64,000 nt of DNA from Medicago truncatula (GCF_003473485.1 NC_053045.1:50448494-50512493); one strand, 5' to 3'; numbered from the stretch's first letter, positions 1-13,652 are shown. The notes: a model not told the origin generated them from the sequence alone. A program made the numbers and translations.

Positions 1-3000
1 AAGTAACCTTTCCTGAATTAAGTTAGAGCAAAAAATATTGATAATTATACTAAGCAATCGAAAATAAATAAATAAATAAATTGAATGAAAGAAGAAACAT
101 GCAATCATTATAGTAGTAACATTGTTCAATACCTTGTCTTTTAGCTTTTCAATTTGCTCCTTGAGCAATTGATTCTGAACATAAATAGCACCAAGTTCTT
201 CAATTAGGTTACTTGGTTATTCATTAATAACTAAAACTTAGCAAAACTTGATTGATCTAAATTGTACCTTTCTTGCCCTTATTTTGCTTAAGCTACGTTC
301 AAGTTGATTTTCAATCTGTTGTAATTCGTCAAAAGCACATGAACCCAATTCTTCTCCCAACAGCTTCCTACAATACATGAAAATATCCAATAGAACATGA
401 GAATAATCATTCATGTGTCCTTTTGTCTTCTCAATATGTAACAGTCAAAATGGAACCAAATTAAAGAAAGTTGGTTCTAAAAACCTTTTGGAAAGTTCTA
501 GGTGTTCCAACTTCTTTGTTGTGTCGATATCACATTCCTTTAGATGCTGCATGAAGAAAGAAAAAGGATAAAAATTCTTTAAAAGAATGCATGCAATGTG
601 ATTTCCAACATAATCACTCACCAATAAACCAACGAATTATAAATTCAGATGTGATTGCTAATTTTTTTAAGGCTAAACGATAATAGATAAATAAAAATGA
701 GTACAATGGATACTTCAAGTGTCCAACCCATTATGAATCGAGTCTAAAAAAAACACAACAAAGGATAAGAATAACATCATTTCGTGTCTTACAAATCATC
801 TCAACAACTGAATGTCAAATCAAAGCTGATTGTTGCCCCTTATTAACCTACCAAAAGAGTAGAATCGAAAACAAGCCAAACAAATCGGGTGACATTGTCA
901 ATTGCCACCCGAACCAACGAAAGACACTACTAAATTTTACGAGAGAAATTACATGTCACCTTAAGATGTCTCGCAGACTCTAGCCCATACCTACAAAACA
1001 TAAATCAAGTTGCAATTACATATGGGATAACACAACGACGCAGAAGGTTTATAAAAGCCAGAGTCTTATCTAACAAGAGAAAGCAAAAACCATTGATAGT
1101 GTGATACTTTTCCACGCCTTAGTAAGAATTTTAATCCCATTGTTGGAGAGACCCTGGTTGGGTGGGACCTTTGCCGATAGCGCAAAATAGGCTGATTTTA
1201 TAAAGTATTTGACCACTAGTGTCATGTACCCATGACCACTCATCATCTACGTCAAAGAGACTTCACCATGAGACATAAAATATCTAAAACCAATTATTCT
1301 TTCCAAACGAATAAAGGTCTCCTCCATTTAAGATCCCAAACCCAAATGTCATACGACGAGTGTCCCGCATAGGCCACCATCGAGGTTTCATTCTCTGCTA
1401 TCTAATAAACATGGGAAATTGATGAAAAAGTTGTCATAACCCAATCCACTCTTCGTGCCAGAAAGAAATTGATGGCCATTCCAAAGATTTTTAACTGTCT
1501 CATATGAGAATCAACCAACCTATTACTTAGGGTTGGATCCCAACAAAGAGATATCTTGCCACCAAGCCAATGAATTCAAGTAGTTCAAAGGCCAATCTTG
1601 AGTTAAATATTGTACCCAACAACCAGGACATGGCGCCAAAGTATCGAGCCGTCCAAAAGCATCCCCATCTCCATTTCCCTAAAGGACTAAGATTAAACAA
1701 ACGTAAGTTTTTTTATCCCAAGCTCACCCTCGTGTTTTGCCTTAAACACATTTGACCAACAAACCCGAGGTATTTTTGTTCTTCCTTTTGATTCACCCAA
1801 TATGAATCGTCTCTGGATTTGAATGATAAGCTTCAAAACATTGACATGCATCTTAAGAAATGATAGGTCGAAAATAAGAATGTTGTTCAACGGAGTTTAT
1901 CAGGTCAATTCTCCCACCAAAGCTAGTGTTATACTTTTATTATTTCTATGTGCATGTCAAAGCAAATTTAGTTCCTATTATAGTCATGCATAATTTTTTA
2001 GAGTCATTTCACGATCAAGATACAAAAATTGCATGAGAGTCATTTTGTTTATGAATAAAGTTATATAATTCACAAAAAATTTAGGCAATTTTCAAATAAG
2101 TGAAAGCAAAGTGAGATTTCCATAAATATCAGATAAGAAACAAGATTTGAAGCATGACAGTAGGGTAAGACTTTTTCGGATGCAAAAATGGGTATGCGGA
2201 CTTAATGGGACGAGCTAACATAGATTGCCATGAGAATAGAATTTCGTGTTAGTGTGCCAATGAGCCCACTTGTTTATGAGTTTAATTAACACAATATGTC
2301 TGTATAATTATTTTATATATGTATTCAATGATGTATTGTCCTATGGTAACACATCATATATGTAAAATAATTATACATTGATAGAGTATACTGATTAAAT
2401 TTCTTATTTATTATTAGAGATATATTAAGTAAACAATACTACGATATGAGAAATACTTATATAGTCACAAACACAAATAAAAAGTGGTTATGCACACCCT
2501 TAAAAAAATTAAAAGAAAAAATAATTGAATGATGAGACTAATTCTTTATCATTTATTTTCTTCCATCTATGTTAGTGTTTCTAACCACTTTTTATTTGTG
2601 TTTGTGCTCAAGTAAGACTTGCTCACTACGATATATGTTCAAAAACATTTATTTCAATAATTTCAATATACAAAATTGAATAGAAGATAATATACAAGTT
2701 GCCTAATGCCTAAAAACTTATAATAATTAATGTGTGCGAGATTTGAACCACGACCCTTACATGTATGATGCAATATCCCTACTAATTGAGTTAAATTCAC
2801 ATAGACAAGTTTGTAATTTATTTAATGTGTGATTAAAACTTTGGGGCTAAATATATCTGTATCCCTCAAAATTTCATAAAGTTCAATTGGTTTTTAATCT
2901 CCCATTTGAAAAGTGGCGTGATTTGTTCTTCAAATTTGAACATGCTTTTTTTTTTCTTCATAAAATTCAGTATTAATCCCCTTCAATATTTTTCCAGAGA

Positions 3001-6000
3001 ACTACAAACAACACATTTTAAAAAGTTTAGGATTAAAAATAATATATTTCAAAAATTGAGGGACAAATGGTCACTTTTTAAAGAGAGACTAAAAACAAAC
3101 TTCATAGGTTATAGTTATTAGTTAGTTACCCGTACATGCACAAGAAACTGGATCCTCAATAAGATAAAGCCATGTCCACAAGTGTAAATATAAACTAGTT
3201 CCATATATATATATATATATATATGCGCGCGCTTCAATTAATCAAATTTTAGATATTTTTTACAACAAAACTTATTTAGGAATCTATTTCACCGGATATA
3301 TACATGACGATGATGAAGAGCTAACCTGTGTATTTTCTTGGATTCCTTTGGTGCTGAGAACCAGTTCCTTGACTTTCCCTTGATAGCGTTCCACTGTCTT
3401 GCTTATACTGAAGTATCTCCAAGGACAGTAACAAGTATATCAAGTTAAAGTTTCTTATAACTCGAGAAGAACAGAAATTTTATATATAACCAAAAGAAGA
3501 AATCATGTAATTCATTTTGAAGTATGCAACAAATGAATGGAAACGCTATAACCATCCGAGCTACAAATTGAAAGGACTTAGACCCTTTCAAAAAATCCAT
3601 CAGCTTATATTATTATTATATGGATCAGTTTGGTATAGATTAAATTAAAGTTATACTAACAAGTTTGTTAAAAAAGCAAAAAATAAAAATTTAACATTGG
3701 AAAATGCAGTTTCTTAACTTATAAAAAGTTGATTACACATGTTAAGATAATATTTTTATATTTATCCTTTTAACCAATGCATTAAGAAAACTCATTAACA
3801 TCTTTAAAATAAAAGTGAATTTGAAATCATAAAAGCCTATTTTTTTAAATAGTGAAGGTAAAAAATTATCTAGAATTCTATTTATCAGACTACTACATAT
3901 GCTATAAATAGACTTTTCGGTTTGCCGGTTTGATCAATTTAGGTAAATATGAATAATATATTTTCACTACTATTATTATATTAGATTATGTACTTTTAAA
4001 TAAATTTATTAAGTTTCCTAATATTTTAGTGATTTAAACTTGTTAACCTAGATAATTTTTCTACACATTTATATGTATTATTATAAGGAAAATGATAGAT
4101 ACAATGACAAAATGTATCAAGAAAATTTTAAGACAGTGTATTTGTTAACACCTTTCCTTAATTACACATCATTACCTCCCTTGATTTCCGGCAAATAACA
4201 AATTTAATTGGTTGAAATCTTTTCTTGATCAATTCATAAAAACTCTCTAGATAAATAGCAATGTTCATGTATTATTACAAGGGAAATGATAGATACCGTG
4301 ACAAAATAAACTAGAATTTAAACATGATATACACACAATCATATCATCTATATTCTCTTGTTAGATACTATAAAATTGGAACTTAATGATATTGGACTAT
4401 TATTAATTACGTAGTTAAACACATTCATATAAAATAGACATTTTTATAAATATGCTAATATATGTCATATCAAACTTTTAAAGAGGTTAGACACGTCGGA
4501 CCTAAAAATAAGTCTATGACATACTATATATCGTGTCTAAGCCTTGAATTTTTTTATTATATTAAAATTGGATTTTGTAAAGCCTAACTCGATCCAACCA
4601 CCTCTACGACTAAAAAGAACTTATGAACATTATAAGTTGTTTTCATAAACCTGGCCAAATAGTTTGACAAACAATTGTGACCGTAAATAAGTGCACATAA
4701 ATAAGTCAATCCAAATAAAAGAAAGGTTTTTCTAGGAAAGACAATATCAAAATATATACCTAATTGAACTTGCATTGACATAGTGAAAGATAATTGTGCT
4801 ACAATAATTTAGACGTAAAATATATGCATGTGAGTCATGGATTGCATAAGACAATGCTATTTGTTTTTGTAATTAAGGTTGTTTAAAAAAAAACGAACTA
4901 AACTACATTTTATTCTACCGAAAAAATTGAACTTGTTCTAATAGTTTGTGAATTGGACTGAATTAGTTAGGTTCAATTCACAGACTATTTATGCATACGA
5001 TAAAATCTTTTTAATTTTAAATAGCTTTAAAATTTGATTTGGTTTATATTTTTTAAATAGTCTAATTACTAGTTAATAATAGAAATTTGATACAATTCGT
5101 TTAGAAATACATTTTAAAAAACACATTTTTCTTCTTATGTAAAGGTAGTTCTGGTTCGGTTCAAACTCCAAAATATATAACTTATCAGTTCAATTATGTT
5201 CGATTCAAGAAAAACCATTATAACAGTTCGGATCAGTTTTTATAATTGTGGTATCGGTTTAGTGTAGTTTTCTTGCCAAACCGAACCGGTTCTTATATGT
5301 AACTACTACATTCACTACACCTCCACAGTTGTTTGACAAATACAAAAAGACAAGTCCCCAGTATATTTTCAATGCATAACCCCTAAGATTTTGATATTAT
5401 TTTAAGCGAGGGGGGAAGCAATAAACAAGACATCGCAAACCCAAAAACTGTATTTAAACCAACAAGGTTAACTTTTTCCAACAGGTAATGCTCGTGCCGA
5501 GGAAAGAGAAACAATGCTTTTAACATGTAATTAAAAAAGATAAACATATTATTATAATTAAAATAGTACTAGTAATATCTGGTAAATCAAGAACTGGCAC
5601 TTATTTTGATGTTAATCTAAAGATTCCCAATTGGTTATCAATTATAATATTTTGGAAAGAGGTTGTCAATTATAATAATTATGGGTTTAGATTTAAGGTG
5701 AATTTGTTAAAATGATTTTCTGATACATATATTATGGTGATTTAACATGCAATCAAATTTCTCTTATAATCAAGAAACTGCATTTTATAACACTACTTTC
5801 TAGAGGCTAAATAACTAACTAGTTCCATGACCAATTTGAAGGGGGAAATTTACCTTTTTTATGTTAAGTGTTTGTAGCAACAAGATGTTTAAAATTAAAT
5901 TACTCCTATACTAAAAGTTTAATTCATGACGAATTTTAAATCTATATTTGTCTAATTGTGTTTTATCATATTCTAAACTTCGGTTCCACTTCTTGAATCC

Positions 6001-6706
6001 ACAAATTAAAAATAGGAAAAGGTGTCAAATAACTCATTTGAAAGAAAATTTGACACGTGTGGTTGAACATACATATATATACCTCAAATCCACTTAACTA
6101 GCAAGATATTTTTATCAAATCTACTGCTAAATCACTCACCTTGATGCTTTAATCCATTAAAACCTTATGTTAATTATTCACTACTGTTTTGTAACACCAC
6201 TAGAGTTAGGTGATGCAGCAGACCTTATGGTTGGGATATTTAACCAAATCAGTTTTAATTTTAATTTGCACAGTTCTTTGTAGCTGAAATCATGAGCCGT
6301 ACGAACCTACCTTTATAGCATCAGTGAAAATCTTTATATTGCTTGATATGATTGATTTGTTTGTGTATAGATATATATATCAACGATCTTTTCCATAAAA
6401 GGGCTCTCAAAATTAATACTTAATATAGAAATAATAGTACATAAATTCCAAGTACACAATAATACTGTTCAAATTAATAAACAAAATAGATTAAATATAT
6501 AGTTTGTGAATAAATTAAACATACCTTGAACTAGAAAACTCATAGAGTTTCCCTGTGGTAGAGAAGACGATGAGTGCGACTTCAGCATCACAAAGCACTG
6601 AAAGTTCAAAGGCCTTTTTAAGCAGTCCATTTCTTCTCTTTGAGAAAGTTACTTGTCTGTTTGACTCATTTTCGATGCGTTTCATTTGAGTTTTTCCTCT
6701 CACCAT
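1..6706 (-). CDS. SOC1/TM3-clade MIKC MADS-box transcription factor (5' six exons, partial)
   Basis: Floral-pathway type nuclear DNA-binding protein. Exons read on the minus strand: 6706-6525 (182 nt), 3416-3326 (91), 545-484 (62), 367-268 (100), 174-133 (42) and 12-1 (start of exon 6, cut by the window). All junctions are GT..AG, phases agree, and the sizes match the SOC1 exon pattern as I recall it. About 163 residues are visible. The MADS domain is residues 1-60 (starts [13 protein letters not shown], then [20 protein letters not shown]), followed by the I region (about 61-91) and K-domain heptads ([25 protein letters not shown]). The start is the ATG in front of the MADS domain; upstream in-frame codons are 5' UTR. 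The I region ([12 protein letters not shown]) differs from canonical SOC1, so an AGL42/71/72-like member is possible. Introns 1 (about 3.1 kb) and 2 (about 2.8 kb) are long. The C-terminus is outside the window. Confidence 0.92.
1080..1895 (-). mobile_element. Decayed LINE (L1-type) reverse transcriptase C-terminus (zf-RVT region) in intron 2
   Basis: Minus-strand translation gives broken peptides typical of the end of plant LINE ORF2. One is [20 protein letters not shown] near 1800-1720. After stops and frameshifts come [13 protein letters not shown] and [16 protein letters not shown]. These match the family pattern of a VCxxKxxGGLGxxxL motif, then W-R-LW-RVL, then W..DLKWRR. There are many stops, so it is inactive. 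It lies inside intron 2 of the MADS gene, in the same orientation as the gene. Confidence 0.7.
2448..2624. mobile_element. Mutator-type MITE (177 bp) with 10-bp TSD
   Basis: The termini are GAGAAATACTTATATAGTCA at the left and the inverted form (TGAGC..GTAAGACTTGCTC) at the right, with long arms around CACAAACACAAATAAAAAGTGG. It is flanked by the exact direct repeat ACTACGATAT (2438-2447 and 2625-2634). The TSD length and GAGAAAT end suit a Mutator-like MITE. It sits in intron 2 of the MADS gene. Confidence 0.8.
2730..2812 (-). repeat. tRNA-derived SINE-like fragment
   Basis: The minus strand carries a box-A-like AACTCAATTAGTAGGG and, about 40 bp on, a box-B-like GTGGTTCAAATCTC. Similar fragments are at 48965-49035 and 58680-58790. 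No TSD was found here. Confidence 0.5.
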
Positions 6707-7020
6707 TATGAACTCTCTTTGAGGGTAAGATCTGAACTGAAAAAGACACAAAATGGAATGAGATCTAGTTAACCAAAGGTTGGAACACAAGTGGCGTATT
6801 TTTATCCAAAAATAGAAAGTGGTGCTGAAAGTAAGTAATTGTACCTGACAAATATTTAGTGGAAGAAAAGAATGGAATCTTTTGTTATCTCAACCCTCAA
6901 AGAAGCCAATACAGGTTCAATCAGAGAAACCCTAGCAGAAGTTTTGCTATGATGAAAAGAGAAAAATAAGAAAGAGCAGAGGGGATGAATGACCAGTTGA
7001 TTGATTGCAGTGAATGCCCC
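6707..7020 (-). promoter_or_regulatory. 5' UTR of the MADS gene with a leader intron
   Basis: Upstream of the ATG there is a good minus-strand acceptor (pyrimidine tract then TTTTTCAG, exon resuming near 6736 or 6731) and a donor CAG|GTAC at 6845/6844. This implies a leader intron of roughly 108 nt. Leader introns are common in SOC1-type genes. The transcription start was not located. Confidence 0.5.
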
Positions 7021-7473
7021 ACTCTCCCTATGTAACCTACCTAGATGTCTAGGTATTATCTTAGCCAATATAGAATAAAATAAAGACTACTGATTTGCAA
7101 AACAATTACTAAAAAAATAGGAAAAACACTTCTTTGGTCAGAAACATAAATATAAGTCATTTAAGCGCACATATAAAAGAAAAAAGTATGAAAAAGAAAA
7201 GAATTAAATAATAATATCTTTTTGAAATAATTAAATAATAGATATTATAATGAGTGTATGATTATATGATTTTGATTTGGTATTGTGTCTTTATAAGTAT
7301 TTCTCTAAAAAAAAATAGAATCATTCTAATTAGCATGGCTAATGGAAAAATAAAATGAAATAAAATTTATATTAAAAAATATATTTTTACATAAATTCTA
7401 AAATAATTTTATTGTATTTAATTATTTAACAAGTGCTACAAAAACATTTGTTAGTATTTTTAAAAATAAAATA

Positions 7474-7750
7474 CTCCGTCCCAAATTGTATGATGTTTTT
7501 GGCATTTCACACATATTAAGAAATGTAATTAATATTGTGTGGAAAAGAGATATTATGAGTTGTTTTACAAAATTATCCTTAATAAATGATATGAGAAAGA
7601 TAAATGAAAGAATTGAAAAAAGAAAGAGTAATAAATAGTTAAGGATATAATAGAAAAAGTAACATTAATGTTTCATTGGTATTCTAAAGTGATATACAAT
7701 TTGGGACAAATATTTTTTCTAAAGTGACATACAATTTGGGACGGAGGGAG
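7474..7750. mobile_element. Stowaway-type MITE
   Basis: The left end is CTCCGTCCCAAATTGTATG and the right end is CATACAATTTGGGACGGAGGGAG-type in inverted form (ACAATTTGGGACGGAGGGAG). TA dinucleotides flank both sides (7472-7473, 7751-7752), as expected for a Tc1/mariner-derived MITE. The right end is present twice in tandem near 7690-7750. Confidence 0.85.
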
Positions 7751-7842
7751 TATAAAGGTTATGACAAACGTTTATCAACGATATATGATTTAGGAAAACA
7801 ATGTATGTTATTTGAACATCTAAAAATCAACAACTATTTAAC

Positions 7843-8000
7843 GAGACATTCTTCCTTAGTCACAAACACACAAAAATGATATTCTTTAAAATACTAAATT
7901 ATTTTATTATCAATTTCTTTTTCATTATTAGAAAAAGAATTTTAATGTGTGTATGTCCAAACACTGTTCATTTATGTTAGTGACTATAAAAGAATTCCTC
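7843..8000. mobile_element. Mutator-type MITE (158 bp)
   Basis: The left terminus is GAGACATTCTTCCTTAGTCA and the right terminus in inverted form is GAGGAATTCTTTTATAGTCA. The flanks CTATTTAAC (7834-7842) and CTATTTAAG (8001-8009) are a 9-bp TSD with one mismatch. Confidence 0.65.
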
Positions 8001-9250
8001 CTATTTAAGAGTCTTATAAAATATATATATCAATTATAGGACGCTCTTGCATAGGCACAGTCCTAAATAAAATTTATTTCGACACACCACATGAATAATT
8101 ATTTAAAAGATAAATAATATTTAAACTCTTACGTTCTTTAAAATATTTAATTGTAATAAATTGGTCCTTTAAATTTTTTCAGTATCAATTAGGCCTTTAA
8201 GTTATTTAATCGTAACAATATGTTAGATTTCAGATCTAAAAAATGTAAGTTATTCAGGGCCTAAAAGTTACAATTAAATATCACAATACTTAAGTGGTAC
8301 GAAAAATCATTTTTTTAAACTCGGTATCTAATCTAATAACCGACTAATTCGAGGGGACCAATTCAACCGCCCACTTGTGGGGGGCCCATTTAAAGTCAGA
8401 GTTTTAGCTTTGTATAGATTTGCCGATCGAAATTGGCACCAAAAGAAATCAAACTTTAGACTTTGAGGGGAGCAAACATCAAGATCCCAAGTCAACCATT
8501 AGGTCAACCTCAAATCGGTTGGTACGAAAAATATTTAAATGACCAACTTATTACAATTATGTAGGTGGTAAAAAAGAACTCAAAAATCAACTTATTATGT
8601 GTAATTTAACCTTTAATTTAAATAGATTTATAATGTATATAACACTCTCACTTTAAGTACTAAACAGAAAGTTGAAGATTACCTCTAAAATATAGTATAT
8701 TTGAAGATTAGGATAGGTAATAGGTAACTAGAAAAGAACCGAATCCTTTTCTTTTCTCGGCAAACCCTCAAAACAAATGAAGACAACTCCCAAATTAAGA
8801 AAGTTATAGTAATATAAATGCCCTTGTGGTGCGCACGAGAATCCACATTATTAAACTATTTTAGCTACTTTTGCTTCACTCTTGAAAAAGAAGATGCATG
8901 TTTATCCCAGGTAGTGACCGTGTATCTGGACAATTCGTGGGTGTAGGAACACACAGCCCAAGTTGCATCGTTTAAGACCAAACAACCTTGTCCGTTGCCT
9001 GTAGTTTTCGGACATAGTAACATACTAACAGCAATGCAATGGTGAAGAAAAGGGAATTTCATCCGTACGAAAATTGATATTTGAACCACGTTAAAGTTTT
9101 ACACTTTTAGTTTTATAAGCAAATCACCGACAGTAAGTGGCCAACAAGATCATGCCAAGTGCCAGTATGGATTGCAAGGGAAATTATACATATTTTTCTT
9201 TCTACAGAAAAAGACTGTTGAAAGAAAATAAAAGCGTGAGAAAAAAATAA

Positions 9251-9413
9251 GGTTTTTTTTAGATTATCCTTGAAAAATGGTGGATAAATGACCAATTTAT
9301 TGGTGGGGTCAAAATAGTTCATGGATACCACTTAAAAATGTGTTTATGTGACTAATGTGTATTGGTTAGGATAAATTATCCACCATTCTTCCATGAGTAC
9401 CCTAGTTATCACC
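9251..9413. mobile_element. Mutator-type MITE (163 bp), empty paralogue of the 57.4-kb copy
   Basis: Inverted arms contain AATGGTGGATAA, and both outer ends read GGT inward. The exact 9-bp TSD AAAAAATAA is at 9242-9250 and 9414-9422. A related copy at 57408-58197 carries a hAT insertion. This copy lacks it and so serves as the empty site. Confidence 0.8.
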
Positions 9414-10747
9414 AAAAAATAATTCAGTTTGGTGACAAAAAATAAGAAGATAAAGAAGTGAGATACAGTGTGATGATAAAATTGGAATAAATCAACTTGT
9501 TCTTGGCCCATAGTTCGAAGAAGACAAAAAGATGATTATGTTTGGCATGGGACAAACAAAAAAAATTATCAAATTATTCTTTCATTTTATTTTATAAAAA
9601 CTTTTTTTCAGAGATTGTTATATGAGAATTTGTTCTAAGAAAGGTATAAAATGAGACTTCGTGTATTAAGCATTATGAACTAATATAGGTTCGCTCGATT
9701 GATAAGGATTAAGTTCAAATCTCGTAAGGATAACTGCAAACTAAACTTTGATGGTTGGATGAGCAAGTTTGAGATTTAAAAACAGATAATATTAGTATGA
9801 TTTTTTTCAAAATAAGATATCCATTTGAAATTACCTCAAAGAAAAAAAAAATCCACTTGAAATAAAAAAAATCTCAAAATTATTAATCAGAACTTTCCCT
9901 TGATATGATTTTTCAGGTACACGAGATTAAAATCAAATAATTTTAATGATTCAACAATTATAATTAATTGATAGTGTAAATAATTCTCGCAATATCATGG
10001 CATGCAAATTAAATTCATAAACCTAACTAGAAAATTTAAAAGCTAAATGACTACACTAAAACTAAAAAAAAAAAGTATATGATAAGCGATATAGAAAGCT
10101 TTGAAGAATTCCCTAAATAAAGCATTATAAAAATAAAAAACACTGCCTCCATGTCAAATTATAAGTTATTTTGATCATTTCAAATAAATTAATAAATTAA
10201 ATTAATTTTGTATAAAAAAAATATCACAAGTTAATTTGCAATTTTCAACAAATTAGGAGTATGTAAGCTACAATTGTTGATAAGACCCTTTTGAGATCTT
10301 ATATAAAACAAAGGTAAAAAAGAGAAATGATATTTGTACAGTCATCATCTTGAGACAATTTTTTCTCTTATACTTAAACTATGTTTTTATTTTCTTTGTT
10401 TCTATTGTTTTTATTTTTGTATTAACATCTACTTTTCTTTGTAAATTTATGGTTGTCTTCAAAATTGTAAAAAAAAAAACAATTATTCAAATAACACGCC
10501 TAATTAAACTACTTTTAGTCCCTAACAAAAACATACATAGAACGCAATAATCCTCAAATCAAAATATATCATTGAACCGTCTTTTAGATGATTACTTGGA
10601 CCGTTAATTAGTGTGCTACATACATAACATTAACACATTATTAAACCTCAAACCTATTTAAATGCAGCCGATGAAAAAAAGTAAAATGTCGAGAAGAAAA
10701 TGGTATGATTCGACTGCAGTATGAGACATCGTAGCATTATAACAAAA

Positions 10748-10930
10748 GAGCAATGATATTTGAACAACCATTTGCTAACAACTTTGATGACGACCTCCTT
10801 TTTCTCTATTTTCATTTGTCAAAAACAATGGAGAGAGAAAAATGATGAGAGAGAGTAAGAATATAATGTGAGTATAAGAGAGAAAATTGTTTAAAAGTTG
10901 TCAAAAAAGATTGTACAAATATCATTTCTC
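10748..10930. mobile_element. Mutator-type MITE (183 bp)
   Basis: The left end is GAGCAATGATATTTGAACAA; the right end inverted is GAGAAATGATATTTGTACAA. The 9-bp TSD ATAACAAAA is exact (10739-10747 and 10931-10939). It is the same family as 16585-16751. Confidence 0.85.
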
Positions 10931-11625
10931 ATAACAAAAATTGAAATTGAGAGTCTACATAAATTTTCGTACCAAAAATCAAAGTCTACTTAAATTTATT
11001 CGTCCACATAAGCTCTTGCAGCTCGACTTTCTTCACTTTGGCTTATGATTACTAAAGTCTTGTTGGCTTGGAGCTTCTTGCTCAATTAGTTTATTTGTCC
11101 ACATAAAATAAAACTTGTTAGTTCATTGTTGCAATTTTATTAACTTTTCATTTGTTTTTTCCGCTTTCCATTATCAAGTAATTTTTTTTAGACAACGTCT
11201 GAAAATAAATCAAATCATCAAAACATAATAAAATATCGTAGAAGTATAGAACAATAGCACACGCAAAGTAGACTGAAATTTTAGCACCTAAAAATATTAA
11301 CACCAAAAAAGTAAAAGTATATCAGCACGTAATTAACTAAATTTTAAACTCTTAGATGCAAATTCTCCAATGTTAAACTCATAACAACAATAATACATGA
11401 TACAAAATTAGTGTTACTTTTTAGAAGAATCATAGACACAAGAACTCTTTTGTATACTAGAAGTACATCATTCCTCTTTTTATATGTTAGAAGTATCTCT
11501 AACAAGTTCATTATAATGATACATGAACGTGTTTCGCATGATCTTGCATTATCAAATTCAACTATGCAATCATTTCAATCAATTCAAGAAAGTTGAGATT
11601 ACAATATTGATGTAATTTATTTTTT

Positions 11626-12124
11626 GGGTTAAATATGTTTTTGGTCCCTATAAATATGTCAACTTTTCGTTTTAGTCCCTCTAAAATTTTCCTTCAACTT
11701 TTAGTCCCTATAAAATTTCCAATCTTCACTTTTGGTCCCTTTTTTAAAGTAAACTCATATGTAGAATTCATATTTTTTAATAAAATTTTCCAGAAAAATT
11801 CAAAATATTACAAGAATCACTCCAAAAAAAATTTAGAATTTTTTAACAAAACTTGAATTTAATATGAATTTTTATATGTTTTTCGGTTAAAAATTCATAT
11901 TTAATTTGTGTTTTGTTAAAAAATTCTAATTTTTTTAGGAATTTTTTTTAGAATATTATACACATTTCTGCGCAATTTTATTAAAAAATACAAAAATTAA
12001 ATTAAAAATAGGGACCAAAAGTAGTGATTGAAAATTTTATAAGGACTAAAAATTGAAGGAAAATTTTAGAGGGACTAAAATGAAAAGTTGACATATTTAT
12101 AGGGACCAAAAACATATTTAACCC
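11626..12124. mobile_element. Long foldback Mutator-type MITE (499 bp)
   Basis: The ends read GGGTTAAATATGTTTTTGGT on one side and its inverse on the other. The two halves, about 240 nt each, are near-complementary along their length, including TTTTAGTCCCT blocks. An exact 9-bp TSD TTATTTTTT flanks it (11617-11625, 12125-12133), although that TSD is low complexity. A transcript would form a very long hairpin. Confidence 0.85.
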
Positions 12125-12945
12125 TTATTTTTTTGAAACCTTTGAAAGACAAGATTAAGATTAATTTCTTTAGTAGGTTCATTTTCAACTAAAATATAAT
12201 TTGTTTTGTTATGAAAATTATCCCAATTTATTGGATAATAAATATCCCCAATATTTTTAATATTAGTGAAGCAAATTATCATGAAGAAATGGCCGAAAAA
12301 ATTATCACTAATTTCTTTGATAATAATTTTTTTGGCACATTAATAAGAGAGGAATGTTAGGGTCACACCTTTTAACACACCCTATTATGTGAAGCCACAT
12401 CAACTCATTTTTTAATACCATTACCTGATAATCGGTTGAGCAGGTTTTGCTTGTGACCATCGTCACTCTCTACACAAACACAAACTCAATGACTTTGCAT
12501 ATTCCCTTCTCTCTCTCTCTCTCTGTTAGCCTTCATCTTCTTTGTTGCTTGATTTCGTTACTGCTTCCTTCATCTTTGTCCTGATGTTTATTTTCTCGTT
12601 TTTCAAGCTTTGTTGCCATTGTTGTGAACTCTAATTTTTGTAAAGGCAGATCTAGGTATTCTGTTAAGGAAAAGTCTGATGATTTTGTAAGCCTCGGATC
12701 CAAGGGTAGATCGAAAACGTGAAACGAACCAGAAGCTTGTGGCATGAGAGAGAGAGAGAGAGAGAGAGATGTGGTTTGTATTAAAGATATGCAAACTAAG
12801 GTACCCGGATCTGGAACTGTTTGATGGCAACCTTTTAATGGAGTTTATTTAGAAAGGTTCAAGTTTTGATGTTTGAATTGAAGAAAAAATGTGAAAAAAG
12901 ATTTTGGGGATTGAAATTCGATGAAAAAGATTGTCGAAATTGATA

Positions 12946-13220
12946 CTACCTCCGTTCATTTTTAATTGTCACATTTTTGAAATTTTACACAAATCAAGAC
13001 AATCAACAATTAATACTACTTTTGATGCAATAAGCTATACTTTTACTATCATGACCTTATTCATTTAATATCACATTTTATATATTTCTCTCTCCGCAAT
13101 AAATAACTAAGGATAATATTGGTAAAACAACATTTAATGTTGCATTGAACTTTGAAAGTGACACTTAAATAGTAACAAAATTTTTCTCCAAAAGTGACAC
13201 TTAAAAAGGAACGGAAAGAG
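12946..13220. mobile_element. Stowaway-type MITE nested in the composite MULE
   Basis: The left end is CTACCTCCGTTCATTTTTAA; the right end inverted is CTCTTTCCGTTCCTTTTTAA. TA flanks lie on both sides (12944-12945, 13221-13222). Confidence 0.8.
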
Positions 13221-13369
13221 TATTTGAATTGTAAAAATGGCTTCTGAATTTTATCAAAGTGAAAGGAAGGTTTGTGTTGGATTGTTTTTGGATTTCATTG
13301 TTGAATTGGAGGAGACCTTGTTGGGTGGAAGGTTGAAGTACTCCAAGATTAAATGCTTTATTTTTTAAT

Positions 13370-13652
13370 GGGTTAATTAAGTTTTTATTCTCTATAAATA
13401 TTCACAGTTTTGTTTTTAATCCCTGCAAAATAAAATCACATTTTTTAGTCGCTGTGACATTTTTCTTAAGCATTTTAGGGACCAAATATTGATGGAAATT
13501 TTTGATGGGGACTAAAAATGCCGACGGAAAATTTTATAGGGACTAAAAGCACTAACGAAAAATTTTGTACGGATTAAAAAGTGTGATTTATTTTTATAGG
13601 GACTAAAAACAAAACTGCAGATATTTATAGGGACCAAAAACTTAATTAACCC
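13370..13652. mobile_element. Mutator-type MITE nested in the composite MULE
   Basis: The ends GGGTTAATTAAGTTTTTATT and inverse GGGTTAATTAAGTTTTTGGT enclose blocks of GGGACTAAAA. The exact 9-bp TSD TTTTTTAAT is at 13361-13369 and 13653-13661. It is related to the 11626-12124 element. Confidence 0.85.

Noticed and set aside
4865..5310. Possible fifth hAT element with GAACTAAACT / GGTTCGGTT motifs in MADS intron 1
   Set aside because: Motifs are suggestive but I found neither matching CACCCCTA ends nor an 8-bp TSD, so it is not listed.
7121..7306. Possible Mutator MITE with GAAAAACAC / GAGAAATAC ends
   Set aside because: Ends are only partly similar and the A-rich flanks do not give a convincing TSD.
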